From positions 48,123,153-48,187,152 of the forward strand of contig NC_012870.2 of the NCBI RefSeq assembly GCF_000003195.3: 64,000 nt of DNA, given 5' to 3'. The stretch comes from Sorghum bicolor (lineage: Eukaryota; Streptophyta; Magnoliopsida; Poales; Poaceae). The notes beneath the pieces are model-generated. The model saw only the letters and a program-made list of their open reading frames with translations, did no database searches and was not told the DNA's origin. This document shows positions 1-11,866 of this stretch, one piece after another. The translations under genes and the position numbers were made by a program. The first letter of the stretch is position 1. Each line of letters opens with the position of its first letter.

Positions 1-2282
1 GCAACCTCTGTAGAGTGTAAAACTGATATATCAGCGATGCTCACAGTCACGAGCGGGCTGGACTTCTTCTTGATTAGATGGCTCTTGTTCGGTTCAGTTT
101 GCTTGGATCGGATTTAGGGGTTGGTTTGCCTGAATGGTATTCAGGACTGGTTTGCTTGGATGGAATTCAAGTGTTGGTGGTTGGCTTGGATGGAATACAA
201 GTGTGGTTTGCTTGGATGGAATCCAAGTGTGGTTAGCTCGGATGGAATCTGAGTGTTGGTTTAGTTACTTGAGGAGATTGAGGTTTCACTTAGATAAATA
301 GGTGCTTAAGGATTTAAGGTAACAGGTGTGTCACTTTAGGTGTTGGTGTGAACCAAAGTAGCCTATCCTTGTTATAAGCCTCATGTCACATATTTTTCCT
401 ACGCTTGCGGAGTACATTTTGATGTACTCACCCTTCTCTTTGTTCCCCCTGCTACCCCAACCAAACATTGGAGATGATGCTCAAGAGTACGCTGATGATG
501 ATGATGATGCCTTTGAAAAGCATCTAGGCCCCTAATGAGTTTCGGTGATTAATGACAATGTTGAATACTATGACTAACGTGTGTTTTGTAGAGGCAAAGT
601 CATTAGTGTTAGGTCATGGTAATAGGTACTCGATGGACAAGGACGTTCATGCCTAATTAATAGTGGAAATCGTTTCAGTTTTCAAAGGATGGTTGGACAT
701 CGTCAAGACTAGACTAGGTCTAAGTGCCATATGGTGAAGAAGGGCACTTAGAGTAGTTTAGGACTTTGTTTTCCTTTGACCGTACTATTAAGAGGGGCAA
801 TGAGTTAGTAGCTTGACCTAGGCAAGGCTTTAGGTTTAGGTGTGGTGCACACTTGGTAAACCTAGCAACTAGGCACCTTAGAGATAGTCCTTAGATCGAG
901 AGGAACAAACTTCGTTTTGGAAAGATCATGTTTCGATGAAGTTTGGGTGCCTAAGCAGGCACCGAACGCAACACTGGACACTATGTGAGTGCGTCTAGTG
1001 AGGTTGACTTGAGTCAGAGTAGCTCGGTGCCTAGGGTTAGGCACCGGACTCACTGGGGAGCGTCCGGTCCTATACCTAGGGAGGTCTAAAGAAGACCAGG
1101 GCACCGGACGCTAGCACCGGACTCACCGGGTAGCGTCCAGTCCTAAACCTAGGGAGGGTGGACGGTGTCACCGGACCCTTGGAGGTAGCGTCTGGTGCTC
1201 TGTCAGAAGAGAGTATAGTTAGCCGTTGTGTGTCACCGGATGCTCGGTGTAGTGCGTCCGGTGCTCCCGATTTAGTGTATAACGGTTGGCCGGCCCTTGG
1301 ACTTGATGGGGAGTATTTATACTCCACCTCATCCATGGGAGCTCTCTTGCCCATTAGATCAGTTGAGAATCACCTTGTGGTGCAAGAGAGAAGCAAGAAC
1401 CTAGAGAGGATTGAGATTTGAGAGATTTCTTATGAGAATCCTTCTCTAGTTGAGTTCCAAGAGTCAAGTGTGCATCCACCACTCTCTAGTGCCTTGTTTG
1501 AGTCAAGTGAGAGTTCGTTGCTTGTTATTCTTGGTGATCGCCATCACCTAGACGGTTTGGTGGTGATTGGAGGCACGAAGACTGCCTAGAGTTCTTGTGG
1601 GTGGCTTGTGTCAACCTTGCGAGCAGTTGTTGGCGATTCACCGCGACGGAGTGTCGAAGAATTAGCCCATAGAGAGCACTTGATCCTTGCGCGGACAAAG
1701 GGGGAGCAAGACCCTTGCGCAGGTGCTCCAACGAGGACAAGTGGAGAGTGGTGACTCTCTGATAACTCGGCAAAACAATGCCAAGCCCTTTCTTGCTCTC
1801 CTCCTTTACTTTCTAGCATTTACTTTGTGCAATTACTTTGAGCTTTTACATTACTAGAATTGCCATGCTAGAATAGGATTAGAACTAGGTTGCAAAACTC
1901 TTTTATCTGGTAGCTCTCTAGTTGACACTAGGCACAAGGGGTTGAATTGGAGCTTATAGGTTGCTTAAATTTTTAGAGAAGCCCAATTCACCCCCCTCTT
2001 GGGCATCTTGATCCTTTCAGCCTTCAACCTTGATGATGTGTACTAGGCTGGTGCGACCCCTGGTCGATGTTCCTATGGAGATGGCGTCCCTTTTCCGCTG
2101 GAGAATAATTAGTTATTATTTAGCTTTTTCTTTTTGACCCACGGGTCATTTTTGTAATAATATTTTGACTATGTAATAAACTTTGATTTTGATGCTATAA
2201 TGAAGTCAATATATGTATGAGTTTTGATCCTGGCAAACATATATTGTGCATTCGATTTTTGTCCTTAAAATCGGGTGTGACA
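1..2282 (+). repeat. Tekay/Del-type LTR, 5' part outside window, split by a solo LTR
   Basis: Positions 1-513 and 2025-2282 are the two halves of one LTR. The opening text (about 10-40, agtgtaaaactgatatat) recurs at 37,253 and, reversed, near 9,575 and 18,640 inside other Tekay-type LTRs. The right end reads cgggtgtgaca and is followed at once by a primer site, so this is a 5' LTR in plus orientation. Its beginning lies outside the window. It contains a short GATGAT microsatellite (about 491-508) beside the solo-LTR insertion. Confidence 0.8.
514..2019 (+). repeat. Solo LTR of a Sirevirus (Ty1-copia)
   Basis: It starts TGAAAAGC and ends GATCCTTTCA, the Sirevirus terminal pattern also seen at 39,899-41,805. 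The 5-bp duplication GCCTT flanks it (509-513 and 2020-2024). No internal domain is present, so unequal recombination left a single LTR. Between about 1040 and 1265 lie repeated caccggac / gtccggtg motifs in both orientations, and a tatttata sequence at 1313-1320 could be the core promoter. The short ORFs here run through these motifs and look non-coding. Confidence 0.9.
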
Positions 2283-2582
2283 AAGTGGTATCAAAGCCAT
2301 CGTTGACCGTAGGACGCTAGCCTAGATAGCCATGGTGATTTATAAAACTATTTTTCTATAAAATCCTTCATTCTTCTTCTGTCCCCTAATTGTTTTTTTC
2401 CTTTTGCTCTATTGAAACTTTTTGGTCCAAACTAAGTCTTCTAATCCTAAGGGCCACCCAAATGTTCGATCTCGATAGATCGTTGTATGATATATACTTG
2501 TGCACATGTTTTGATTTGGATCTTTGTAATGATTGTAGCTTCAGCAAATCTCGGGATAAGATTCTTATTAAGGGGTGTAGTT
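2283..2582 (+). other. 300-bp internal domain of a deleted Tekay-type element
   Basis: The stretch begins with the primer site. It continues with leader text related to that after 37,855 (gtaggacgctagcctagata here, gtaggacgcaagcctagata there). It ends with a purine-rich tract (ttattaaggggtgtagtt, about 2565-2582) comparable to the polypurine tracts at 11,867 and 39,885. No gag, pol or extra ORF is present. I read it as an internally deleted copy, but the boundary with the decayed Athila to the right is blurred. Confidence 0.6.
2286..2298 (+). other. Primer-binding site, initiator tRNA-Met
   Basis: TGGTATCAAAGCC begins three bases after the LTR end. It matches the 3' end of plant initiator tRNA-Met with one change (A for G). 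The same spacing and site occur at 37,843 in a related element. Confidence 0.85.
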
Positions 2583-2757
2583 TGTCACACCCCAAATTTC
2601 TGAATTTGGGTTGTGAATAGAAATTACTAAACAATATAAATAATTTTATGAATTTACTAAAATTTTCCAACATTTAGTTTGCCTTTTAGTTGTTAAAATG
2701 TGAAAAATATAGATTTTAAATAATACTTTTAATTTAAATTGATGGGATGTTGCACTC
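2583..2757 (+). repeat. Start of a Tekay-type 3' LTR, truncated
   Basis: TGTCACACCCC follows a purine tract directly, as at the start of other Tekay LTRs (18,045, 35,036). The A/T-rich text afterwards resembles the first 150 bp of those LTRs only loosely. Clear Athila coding sequence appears by about 2935, so the LTR is cut short somewhere between 2757 and 2935. I cannot place the breakpoint. Confidence 0.5.
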
Positions 2758-3895
2758 ATGCAGCTTTTGTTCAGAGTTAAGAATTTCTCTACAAAGGGCT
2801 GCTCTTTTAGAAAGAGGGAAGAAAGTATGACAAAAATTGTATCAAAGTTCATCCCAATTTCCATTGACGCCTCATACAGAATGAGCATGCCACTATTTCA
2901 CTCTACCCAAATGGGAGAATGGAAACAACTTCCATTTGAGGGAAAGCAAACTCAACCAGAGGATGATGAAACATCTACTTTAGAGCTTCCCTTTGAATTC
3001 AAGGGACATATTTTTGAAGATTATGAAAATCCCTTGAATTATCCTATCCAAGTGAGACTTCAAGAAAAGACCACTCCTTTTGAACCACATAAAGAATCAA
3101 TGACTATAGAATACATTCAAAGCCTTTCGGCAATCATGAGTTATGAATGGCTAAGAGAAGCAGAATTATCTCTCGAGGTAGCTTGGATCACCTTTCCATC
3201 TACCATTCTTCTGTGCCAAGTTAGAGGGTCCGCTAGAAGAGTCCACTATAATTTTCTATCGAGATAAATATTATTTCAAAAGAGTTAGCTAGAACTCTTT
3301 ATTCTGACATGTCCTTAACTCCATCTCAAAAGCTTCTGCAAGGACCATCAGGATTTATTCTTGAAAGGCATGGGGTATTAAGGACTGTTCTATTAGAATC
3401 AAGAATACTAGGATATGCCTAGATTTTCACATTTTTGAGATCCTAGAAATTCCTCTCTTGATTGGTAGATCAATCATGGGACTTCTACAAGAACAACCAC
3501 TATGCGGTCAACTAGATGTCAAGATTGGGAATTCCACTATTGTTGTCCCTCTTGCCCGATCCATTAACATGATAGTGGAATCTGAACCTAAACTAGACCC
3601 TATTGAGGAGGTCTTAGTGGTGTCTCAAGAAGAAATGGTCCAACCATTCTTCGATGAAGAACACTTCACTCAAGAAGAGGAAGAGTTGGCCAAGCCCATT
3701 GAGCTAGACATAAATGAACAACCTCCACCTCCTTCAATAGAGTTGAAACCTCTTCCACCAAGACTTAGATATGTCTTTCTTCACAACAACCAAAACACTC
3801 CTGTCAACATCAGTGACAATCTCTATGAATATGAAACACAACAACTTGTCACTATTCTAGAAAGACAAATCGGCCATAGGCTACTAACTCCATGA
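2758..3895 (+). pseudogene. Athila A1 gag-pol linker and protease-like region, broken
   Basis: An open stretch at 2758-3267 aligns from about residue 60 with the intact Athila protein (shared motifs include LPFEFKG / HPFEFEE, SAIMSYEWL / SAILSYEWL and STILLCQ). A stop and frame changes follow, and similarity resumes in another frame at 3458-3895 (GLLQEQPLCGQLDVKIGNST; LKPLPPRLRYVFL). As in the intact relative, the region that should hold the protease active site shows no D-[ST]-G. The segment lies upstream of, and was once continuous with, the RT piece at 3993. Confidence 0.75.
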
Positions 3896-3992
3896 CCTCA
3901 AGGGGATTAGTGCCGCTCTCTGCACACATCGTATCCCTACAGATCCCGATATCTCACCATCAAGAGAACATCAACGTAGGCTTAACAATGCT

Positions 3993-4553
3993 ATGCGGGA
4001 GGTTGTTAGGAAAGAGGTTCTTGAGCTTTTGCACACTAGGATTAGTTATCCCGTTCCATATAGTGAGTGGGTTAGCCATGTCCATGTTGTGCTAAAGAAA
4101 GGTGGAATAACTATTGTTGAGAATGATAAGAATGAACTCATTCCTCAATGCATCATCATTGGGTGGCAGATGTGCATAGTTATAAAAAACTTAACAAGGC
4201 TACAAAGAAAGATCACTTCCCATTACCCTTCATTGACGAGATGTTGGAACAGCTTGCAAAGCACTCCTTCTTTTGTTTCCTTGATGGGTATTCCAGATAT
4301 CAATAAATCACGATCCACCCCTGATGACCAAAGTAAGACTACTTTCATATGCCCGTATGGAACTTACGCATACCAACGAATGTTGTTCGGATTATGTAAT
4401 GCTCTAGCTTCTTTCCAAGAGTGCATGATGTCTATTTTTTCTGACATAATCAAGAAATTCATGGATGTGTTCATGGATGACTTTCCCATCTATGACACAA
4501 CCTTTGATGATTGTCTGGACACTCTAGACAAAGTCTTACAAAGATGCAAATAA
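3993..4553 (+). pseudogene. Athila A1 reverse transcriptase fragment
   Basis: This is 186 residues of Ty3-type RT in one frame. [20 protein letters not shown] and the catalytic block VFMDDFPIYD (about residues 155-164) are clear and match the intact Athila copy near 59,000-59,080. The central finger/palm part (about 4170-4310) has slipped frame, so [12 protein letters not shown] cannot be read. A stop at 4551-4553 and further frame changes separate it from RNase H. Dead sequence. Confidence 0.85.
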
Positions 4554-4651
4554 AAGTACTTAGTCCTGAACTGGGAAAAATGCTAATTTTATGGTTCGGG
4601 AAGGAATAGTGCTAGGACACAAAGTGTCTGAACGTGGGATAGAAGATAGAA

Positions 4652-5040
4652 GTGGATAGAGCAAAGATGAAAGGGATATGTAGCTTCCTAAGACATGTAG
4701 GGTTCTATATGCGTTTCATCAAGAACTTTTCTCAAATCGCTAGACCCATCACTAGACTATTGGCTAAGGATGCACCTTTTATCTTTGTCAATGAGTGTGA
4801 TGAATCTTTTCAAACCCTCAAACAAGCAATCATTTTAGCTCCAATCATTCAACCACCTGATTGAACACTTCCTTTCGACATCATGTGCGATGCTAGCGAT
4901 TTTGCTTTTGGTGCCATTCTCGGCCAAACAAAGGATAAAACGCACTATGTTATATCCTATGCTAGCAAAACCTTGACTAGACCATAGCTCAGTTATGCTA
5001 CCATTGAGAAAGAGTTGTTGGTAGTTGTCTTTGCAATAGA
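4652..5040 (+). pseudogene. Athila A1 RT thumb and RNase H start, broken
   Basis: GICSFLRHVGFYMRFIKNFS (from about residue 8) and [14 protein letters not shown] match the Ty3 thumb/tether. A TGA replaces the Trp after QPPD at 4861. The sequence continues through the RNase H start ([10 protein letters not shown]) and stops at 5040, where the non-autonomous element begins. It continues at 28,036 with the remainder of the same RNase H. Confidence 0.85.
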
Positions 5041-6377
5041 TGTTGACGGTCCTTAAGTATCAAATTTAACCATCAAATAAATAAAGAAAAGGATCCAAAT
5101 GCAACCAACACCCAGACTTAGGGTTTTATCTGACAGAATTCCACGAGTTTTGGTGTTTGTCTATTTCTGCAGGGGGTTATCAGGAAATATGGAGGAAAGG
5201 CCCACATGTCGGGTTTACATTGAGATATTAACGTGCCGCGCAATTTTCTATCATCTAGAAGACTCCAGAAGCCACGGGAACGAACGGGAAGCCGAGCGGG
5301 CTCGGGGACAGGGTGCCCGCCCTCCCCCCTTGGGCACCTGCCCTGGTGTTTCGGCCAATCACGTTCTACTTCACGGATCATGCTCCACCGACCTAAAGGA
5401 TCAAGAAAAACCGTGCGATTAATGTCGGTTTGATCCGACGGCCCAGATTCACTTGAGGGGACTATATAAGCAGGCCCCCTGGCCCCAAGAGGAGGCACCC
5501 CTTGATCCCTATTCATTATTCATAGACAGAGCAAAAGCTAGGGTTTGGAGATGAGAGCTCTCCTCTCTTCTCTAAACTAGAGTAGATCTAGATAGTAGCG
5601 AGATGGAGAGCGAGGGAGGATTGGAGGAGAGGCCAGCCTCTCGATTCTTCCTCCGGTTGTACTTCGCCATGATCAAGCTCTAATCAAGCTGGCTCATGGG
5701 ATGACTCTGGTAATCTACTTCTATTTCATTATGCAATTACTATCCATGTATGTTCTGGTTCACAACTCTTTTGAGTACTTTAATCTATAGGACGCTATAG
5801 GTGAGAGTTGTAGTATAGGTGTAAGCGTGGTGCTTAGACCTAGATTACTTGTGGATATCCCCTGTTAGCCGGATCGTGTGGTAGGCCGCGTAGGTGACAG
5901 TTACGTTGGTCCCCTTAGTCCACCTCCCGTTAGCAGGACTGGTAGGGTTTATCGGCCTATGGATAAGCATCCTTTGTGGTGTATTCTTATCACGTGGTTC
6001 GTCCCAGACATAGACATACCCCTTTGAAGTAGAGAAACCATAGTTATCCTCTCTATTCTCCTACCATCGCCCATATACTAGATTGCTCTACTCTCTATTT
6101 CCATATTATCACTCATTGTTATCTTACCATTAATATTGTTCTTATTCAATTCTATCATCTTTCCTATTTACTCCTATCTATCTATCTTGGTTCAGTTAGA
6201 GCGTAGTTGGTTCTCTCGTTTCCCTGTGGATACGATAAAACCTTTAACCGGGTAAAAGCTATAACGGTATCCGTGCGCTTGCGGATTTATCTGTGTGCGT
6301 ATAAATACCATAGTACACTCTAGTGCCATGCTGGGGATGACAACCTAGTATTCAAGTGGTGTTAGCAAGTGTCAACA
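5041..6377 (+). repeat. 5' LTR of the non-autonomous Athila-like element
   Basis: 1337 bp, TG...CA. The first 450 bp (U3 up to the TATA box) closely resemble the LTRs at 31,132, 48,698 and 62,459, while the remainder differs from them. It contains TATA at 5463-5469. An apparent 107-codon ORF (5099-5422) recurs in all these LTRs and is treated as chance. Confidence 0.92.
5463..5469 (+). promoter_or_regulatory. TATA box of the 5' LTR
   Basis: gactatataagcaggccc; the same context (TATA, then cag-ccccctggccc) occurs in every Athila-type LTR of the window. Confidence 0.65.
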
Positions 6378-6385
6378 AGCATTTT

Positions 6386-6403
6386 TGGCGCCGTTGCCTA
6401 GGA
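6386..6403 (+). other. Primer-binding site, tRNA-Asp
   Basis: TGGCGCCGTTGCCTAGGA lies eight bases after the LTR end. It is complementary to the 3' end of plant tRNA-Asp (GTC) apart from two mismatches. Confidence 0.85.
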
Positions 6404-6541
6404 AACGGTTGCTGAGTTGACTATGAACTAGCTTAATCATTTTCTAAAAAAATAAATAAAAAAGTATATATATTTCCTTTTATCCTTTGCCTCATCTCTG
6501 CTATTCTTTCTTCTTATCTAATCCTTGATTTCTGGTCTATC

Positions 6542-7805
6542 ATGAATGCAAACATGTCTATCTATCAGTTTCATAGATCTACGGGCACACATCTCGAACC
6601 ACCAAAGTATTCAAAGCCTATCATAGCATCTAGTTTTGAGATAGACCCCGAATACATAGAATTTGTTCAAAAACAACCTTTCTCAGGAGAAGGTGAGGAA
6701 AACCCATACACACACCTAATAGAGTTTTATCGAGTATGTGACCTCCTTCGCATAGAAGGCATGTCCGATGAGACCCTTAAATGGAAGCTCTTTCCGTTCT
6801 CTTTAACGGGAAAAGCTAGACATTGGTACAAACTCAAAGTAGGGAGTGTTCATGGAGATTGGAAGGAGTTATATAATAGTTTTCTTTTTAAATATTTTCC
6901 AATCTCCAAAGTGGCGGAACTTCGGCGTGAGATTATTTCTTTTAGACAACTGGAAGAAGAATCTCTTGGCAAATCATGGGACCGCTTTATTAACCTTACT
7001 CTCACTGGCCCAAAGCTTTCTATTCCAGAAGAAGTTCTTCTAATTCACTTTTTTGAGGGCCTTAGTAGAGAAAATAAGCAAACCTTGAATACAGCCTCTA
7101 GAGGATCCTTCTATCACCTTCCTGCTAGTGAAGCTAGGGATTTAATTGATTCATTGAGTGGAAAGTTTCCTAGCATTTATATCCCTAAGAAAGAGAAAGA
7201 ACCAGTTCCTTGACAAGAAGAAGAAGTTTCGATAGCTAGATCACAACCACTTCAATCCCAAACTTTAGCTATCGATCCTAAACCATCAATACCCCAAAAT
7301 TCTCCATGGAAGGAAGGAATTCCATCCTTAAATGTTTTAGATGCTGATGGTTTAGACTTCTGGTTCCATAAGAGACCTTCAAGCAGTGATAATTCAAATC
7401 CTTGCAATAATGGTTCTCTTAGAGAATGTCTTGGTTCCTATTATGAAGAAGTCAAGGATTACATATCAAGTGAAGGAGAGCTAAACCATATAGAAGATTC
7501 TATCTGCTCCCCTTCCATATTCACATGTTCTAAATCCATCCTTGATCTTAGAGATCCCTCTTATCCCTCTCCTTTTCAGTCTCTTGATGATCCTAGTAAT
7601 TCACCAAGACGACCAAACCATAGGAGTCATGAAGACCATGAGGATGACATGTCAAGTAATGTCATAGAAGGAGAGCTAAGCCATATAGAAAATTCTAACA
7701 CCTCCCCTTTCCTCATTACAAGTTCTAAATGGCTAGAATGTGTAGAATGGATGGATAAGGAAGAATCCTTAATGGATTCTGATTTTGGCTCAATTTCAAA
7801 TGGTG
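6542..7805 (+). CDS. gag: Gag-type protein of the non-autonomous element, first part
   Basis: The ATG at 6542 follows the primer site and leader. Residues 1-223 are an Athila-type gag/retrotrans_gag domain: QPFSGEGEENPYTHLIEFYR, then [20 protein letters not shown] at about residue 80. A TGA at 7211-7213 stops translation, but the frame stays open for another 197 codons (acidic, Ser/Asn/Pro-rich, with ESLMDSDFGSISN at its end) to 7805. There the solo LTR broke in mid-codon. The frame resumes in phase at 23,117 and ends at 23,418, about 521 residues plus one internal stop. No zinc knuckle, protease or RT. Capsid assembly function is inferred from the gag domain only. Confidence 0.8.
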
Positions 7806-9009
7806 TGTAACATCCTAAAATTTGCCCCTTTCAAAATAGATGAAAATTGATTTAGTTTAATATTTGAGTGCTCATGAAAATATATGAAAAATAAATTTGC
7901 TCCTTGTTCAACATATCTTTATCTTTTTCTACAATCAAATTCCTTGTTTTCAGCCTATGCTTTAATTCCGATTTTCTCAAAATCTTTTCTTTGTAACCCA
8001 AATCACTCCGTTCAGTTCCTCATCCGTCAATCAATCTCTAAATACTTTACTTGTGATCTTCATATTCTAAAATATCTCTAATAATTTTCCCCAAATTTTT
8101 GGAGCCTTCAGAGTATTTTTCGGGGCTTAAAATAATAATTTTGGACTTTTTCTAGAATTATTTTATTCACAAAAATAATTAATTCCGAAAATAAGAAATC
8201 CTTTATTTTATCCCAATGCTCAAGCCCATGATCTCAAAGGCTAGTATATTTATTTACTAATGGGCTTTAATTAATCAGGCCTGTTAGTAAAATTAGAGAA
8301 TGCAATATCAATTAGTACCATATTGCTCATTGATATGATGTACGGAGTTTATCACGCTATAAAGTTGTACCAACCCCTGGACATATCTATGATATATCGA
8401 AGCACTTGGTAAACCTGGTAATCCTTTTTCTTCCTTCTTGTGATTCGCTAGTGGATGACGTTGCCGGTTCCTCATCACCTCAATGTACCTACAGCTTCTG
8501 TACGTATCACGGTGACCAGCCGGCAACAAGGCCTTAGCTCCTAGCATATGCAGCTTGACCTTGTCCTTATGTCAACTCCATGTGGCCGCTCGGCTCCTGC
8601 AGCGAGCCACCGTCGCTGGCAATGGTGAGCCTATCTACTCAATCTGTGTATGCAGCTTTATATGTTGATCCCGTTGCTTCCGGCCGACTTATGTTTAGCC
8701 ATCTTCCTTCATTAACAGATTGCAGCGTTATCTCCCGTCGTGCTAACCCATTGGCCGAGCAGCTCCTGCCCTTGCCTCCACGAACAGCAGCAGCCCAATC
8801 AGACCACGTCCAGATGGAAACGACGACCAGGGTAGAAGATAAGCGTAATTACGATTTTGCCACTGTTTTATGTCCTAATTGTGTTAGGTACATGTCGTTA
8901 TGCTCTACATAGTTGTTCTAAAGTTTAGCATGTCACTTGATTATAAATTTATAAATTTAAATACTAATAAATTAATATTTATTTAGTAACTTTCTAATTA
9001 AAAGTAATC
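7806..9009 (+). repeat. Left part of the solo Tekay-type LTR
   Basis: This is A/T-rich sequence at first, then moderately GC-rich from about 8450. The opening 100 bp resemble the LTR start at 35,036. ORFs at 7884-8081 and 8580-8912 show no recognisable protein. I see nothing else here. Confidence 0.75.
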
Positions 9010-11866
9010 TGTTACACCCAATTTTAAGGATAAAATTGAATGCAAAACTCAGAGATCAGTCACACATAAGCCGACATATTATAGGGAGTATCATCACAAG
9101 TGTTATTACATAACAGTATAACTCAGAGTCTTTACACAAATATAGCGGAAATAAAAGATAACTCTAGCATGGAAGCTCCATCACACAGGCACATCAACTG
9201 GTTGACCACAAGTCTAGAAATCCTCAGGGAAGTACTGGTAGTAGTCATTACCCATGCCATCTGTTACCCATCCGGGATTTTTATCCAAATAAAGAAAATA
9301 AACAAGTGTAAGTACACCTCATACTTAACAAGTATAACAGGGGGTTCATGAGGCTCAAAGGCTAGACACTGATTCAACTGCATGTAGCTTTTAGTTGTCA
9401 CAATTTTAGCATATGATTAGCATCAAGTTGTCAAGACCCATAATAAACTCATGATCAGGTAAAGTGAATAAAGAATAGCATAAACAACATATTAACAATA
9501 ATAACATTTAATGATTTGCCATTCGTGTTCATTTATTCTGTATTGGTCCAAGGCCGCTCGTGACCGTGAGCACGGCTGATATATCAGTTTTACACTCTGC
9601 AGAGGTTGTACACTTTCACTGTGAGTCGTGATTTACCCTTTCGCCCGAGGTGAACAGCCCCTTAGCCCACTCCCAAGGAAGACCGGCAGGGTTCACTATG
9701 AAGCCTTTCAAAGGTTCGTCTAACAAGTTAGGGCCGCTAGGTTTCGTTAGTCAGTCCGTGTGACTCACCCGCAGGAATCCACGGTCTGCTATCCCCCACT
9801 TGCGCCACAAGGGTAACCACTAACAAGCTAGAAAAGGTCCTCATACTGAGCCCAAGCCAGAGCCATATAGCCCTCACAGTTGTATTGTATGTCCCGGATG
9901 GTCAGATACAGATAAGTCCTTATGGAGAGAAACTAGAGCACCATAACATAGCCCAATTCTCCAGCCCTCTTATCCAAAGTTGCTAAAAAGTCATCTTTTA
10001 ATGTTTATTGCATAATTCTTTAGTCAAATTACAAGATCATGGTTTAGTGGAGCACTAGCATAAGCTACCCAATGCAAAACCATAGGTGACAAGGTATAAG
10101 ATCAATACTAGGAAATCCTTATCAAGGAGACACATGCAATATGAATTGTGTGATTAAAGTTCTTAGGAAACAAGGATAATCCCATGCTATACTTGCCTTG
10201 ATCACACTGGTCCTGCTGATCCTGCTCGTAGTAGTACTCTTTTTCACCCACGAACTGCTCACCGTCTACTCGTAACCACCACATAAACAGCAATCATCCA
10301 AAGACAATCATACAAAGCAAACAAGCCTATTATTAGAACAGTACACCAACAGTAATAAATAAAGATAAAAAGTTTATAAAACGAATCTACATCGCTCTAC
10401 GATCACACAGACGTAAAAATCACGAAAATTGGAGTTATAACGCAGAAGTTATGATCTTCCTAAGATTTCCTTTGAATAAATAATAGATTAAATCTAAACT
10501 CAAATTTAAAAAGTTGAAAACTTGTACTACAGTAGCATTAGACTATAGATTACGCGAAAACGAATCTAACGCGACTTGAACGGATTAAATCGGAGTTAAA
10601 ACGAAGTTTTTATGAGCAAAATAGATTCGATGGCAAAACTGTAAATCTGGGGAAACTAATTTTGAACTGCGCGGCTGAAATACGTTTTCCAACTTGGAAA
10701 GCGTAAACGGTGAAAGCGTAAAGGACCGCGGGTTAGAACATTAAAAAGCACAGGGGGTTTTCTGCAAGATAGCCGGCCGAAAGGGTATCCCACGATCTCG
10801 GCCGTTGGATCTCAATTCGGTGGCCACGATTAGATCGGAGTGGGGGAGGGGAAACCGGCCGCCGGAGTTGGGGCCGATCCTGGCGGCGCCATGGCCGGAG
10901 TTGGCCGGCGTCCACGGTTTTCACGATTTAGAGCACTAGGAGATAAACCAAGGGCACGGGGGCGTAGTGGAGCTCACTGCGAACTCACCTAAAGCAAATA
11001 GAAGAGCTGAGTTCAACCCGGGAGCGCCCACGACGGCGGAGAGCGGACGGCGGCCCTGGAACAAGTTCGGCGAGTGTTAGCGATGGGTAGAAAGCAGTAG
11101 AGCGCGAAGGGAAAGTCTCTGCGACTTCGCACGACGAAAACGAAGCCCGGCACGTCGCTCGCGGAGGCTCGAAGGCGCTGCAGCGGCGGATTGAGGATGC
11201 GGCGGATCTCGGCGGCGGCTTTGGCGAACTCGGCGCGGTGGCTGCGGCTCGGGATGGATTGAGGGGCTAGCGGAGCTTCGGGGCGGTATATAAAGCACGG
11301 GAATCGGGCGAAATCGGGGCTTGTTCACGCGAATCGCGCACGGTTGTTGAACTCGGCTCGTAACCAGCTCAGACTCAAGGAAGAAGGCGGTTTCGACAGG
11401 TGGGTCCCGCCCGGCAGTGGCACAGCGCGCGGGACCGCCTGTCAGCCACTGCGGCGAAGGGGAGAGGAGGCGCGTCCTGGTTATCCTCTTGGGCCGCGAG
11501 GTGGGCCGCCCTGGTGTTGGGCCGAAACAAGAAGAAGGGGAAAGGGGGCAGCCAGCCCGCGGGGGGGGGGGGGGGGAAAGAATTGGGCCGTGCCCGAGAC
11601 AGGGAGGGAATAAAGGAAATCCTTTTCCATTTTCCAAATTTGTGTTTTGCTCAAATCTTTTGAAAAGTATTTCCAAAACTAATTTGAAAGGAAAGAACTT
11701 CACTCAACAAAATATATGCAGCAGCATGAATGCACATACATGTGTCTAGACCTTAGAGTGGATTTTATTTCAACAAAAATTATTTTCTTAGTATTTTTCA
11801 GTGCTCACATCAAATAATTAAAGCAATTAGCCTATTTGGAAAAGTGAATTTTTTTAGGGTGTTACA
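9010..11866 (-). repeat. 3' LTR of the Tekay chromovirus
   Basis: 2857 bp, ending (element sense) in TGTAACA. It lacks about ten bases near 9047 relative to the 5' LTR. It carries a run of 16 G (11,561-11,576) that is only eight long in the other LTR. The GC-rich segment 10,730-11,600 yields long but unsupported ORFs. The TATA-like sequence is at 11,287-11,294. Confidence 0.95.
11287..11294 (-). promoter_or_regulatory. TATA-like box in the Tekay 3' LTR
   Basis: It reads gctttatataccgcc on the minus strand, and the same position in the related plus-strand LTR reads gctttaaatagctgcc (35,592). Confidence 0.55.

Noticed and set aside
5099..5422. 107-codon ORF recurring in the Athila-type LTRs (also 26,751, 31,190, 48,807, 62,568)
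   Set aside because: It lies in U3 upstream of the TATA box, so it is not on the element's own transcript start, and its C-terminal half differs and shifts frame between LTRs. Conservation is explained by the shared promoter block.
8580..8912. 110-codon ORF in the left part of the solo Tekay-type LTR
   Set aside because: It lies within LTR sequence, has no recognisable domain and no counterpart in the other Tekay-type LTRs.
11077..11703. 208-codon minus-strand ORF in the Tekay 3' LTR (and 228 codons at 20,059-20,745)
   Set aside because: GC-rich, Pro/Arg/Ser low complexity, and the two LTR copies give different frames because of small indels. No known domain.
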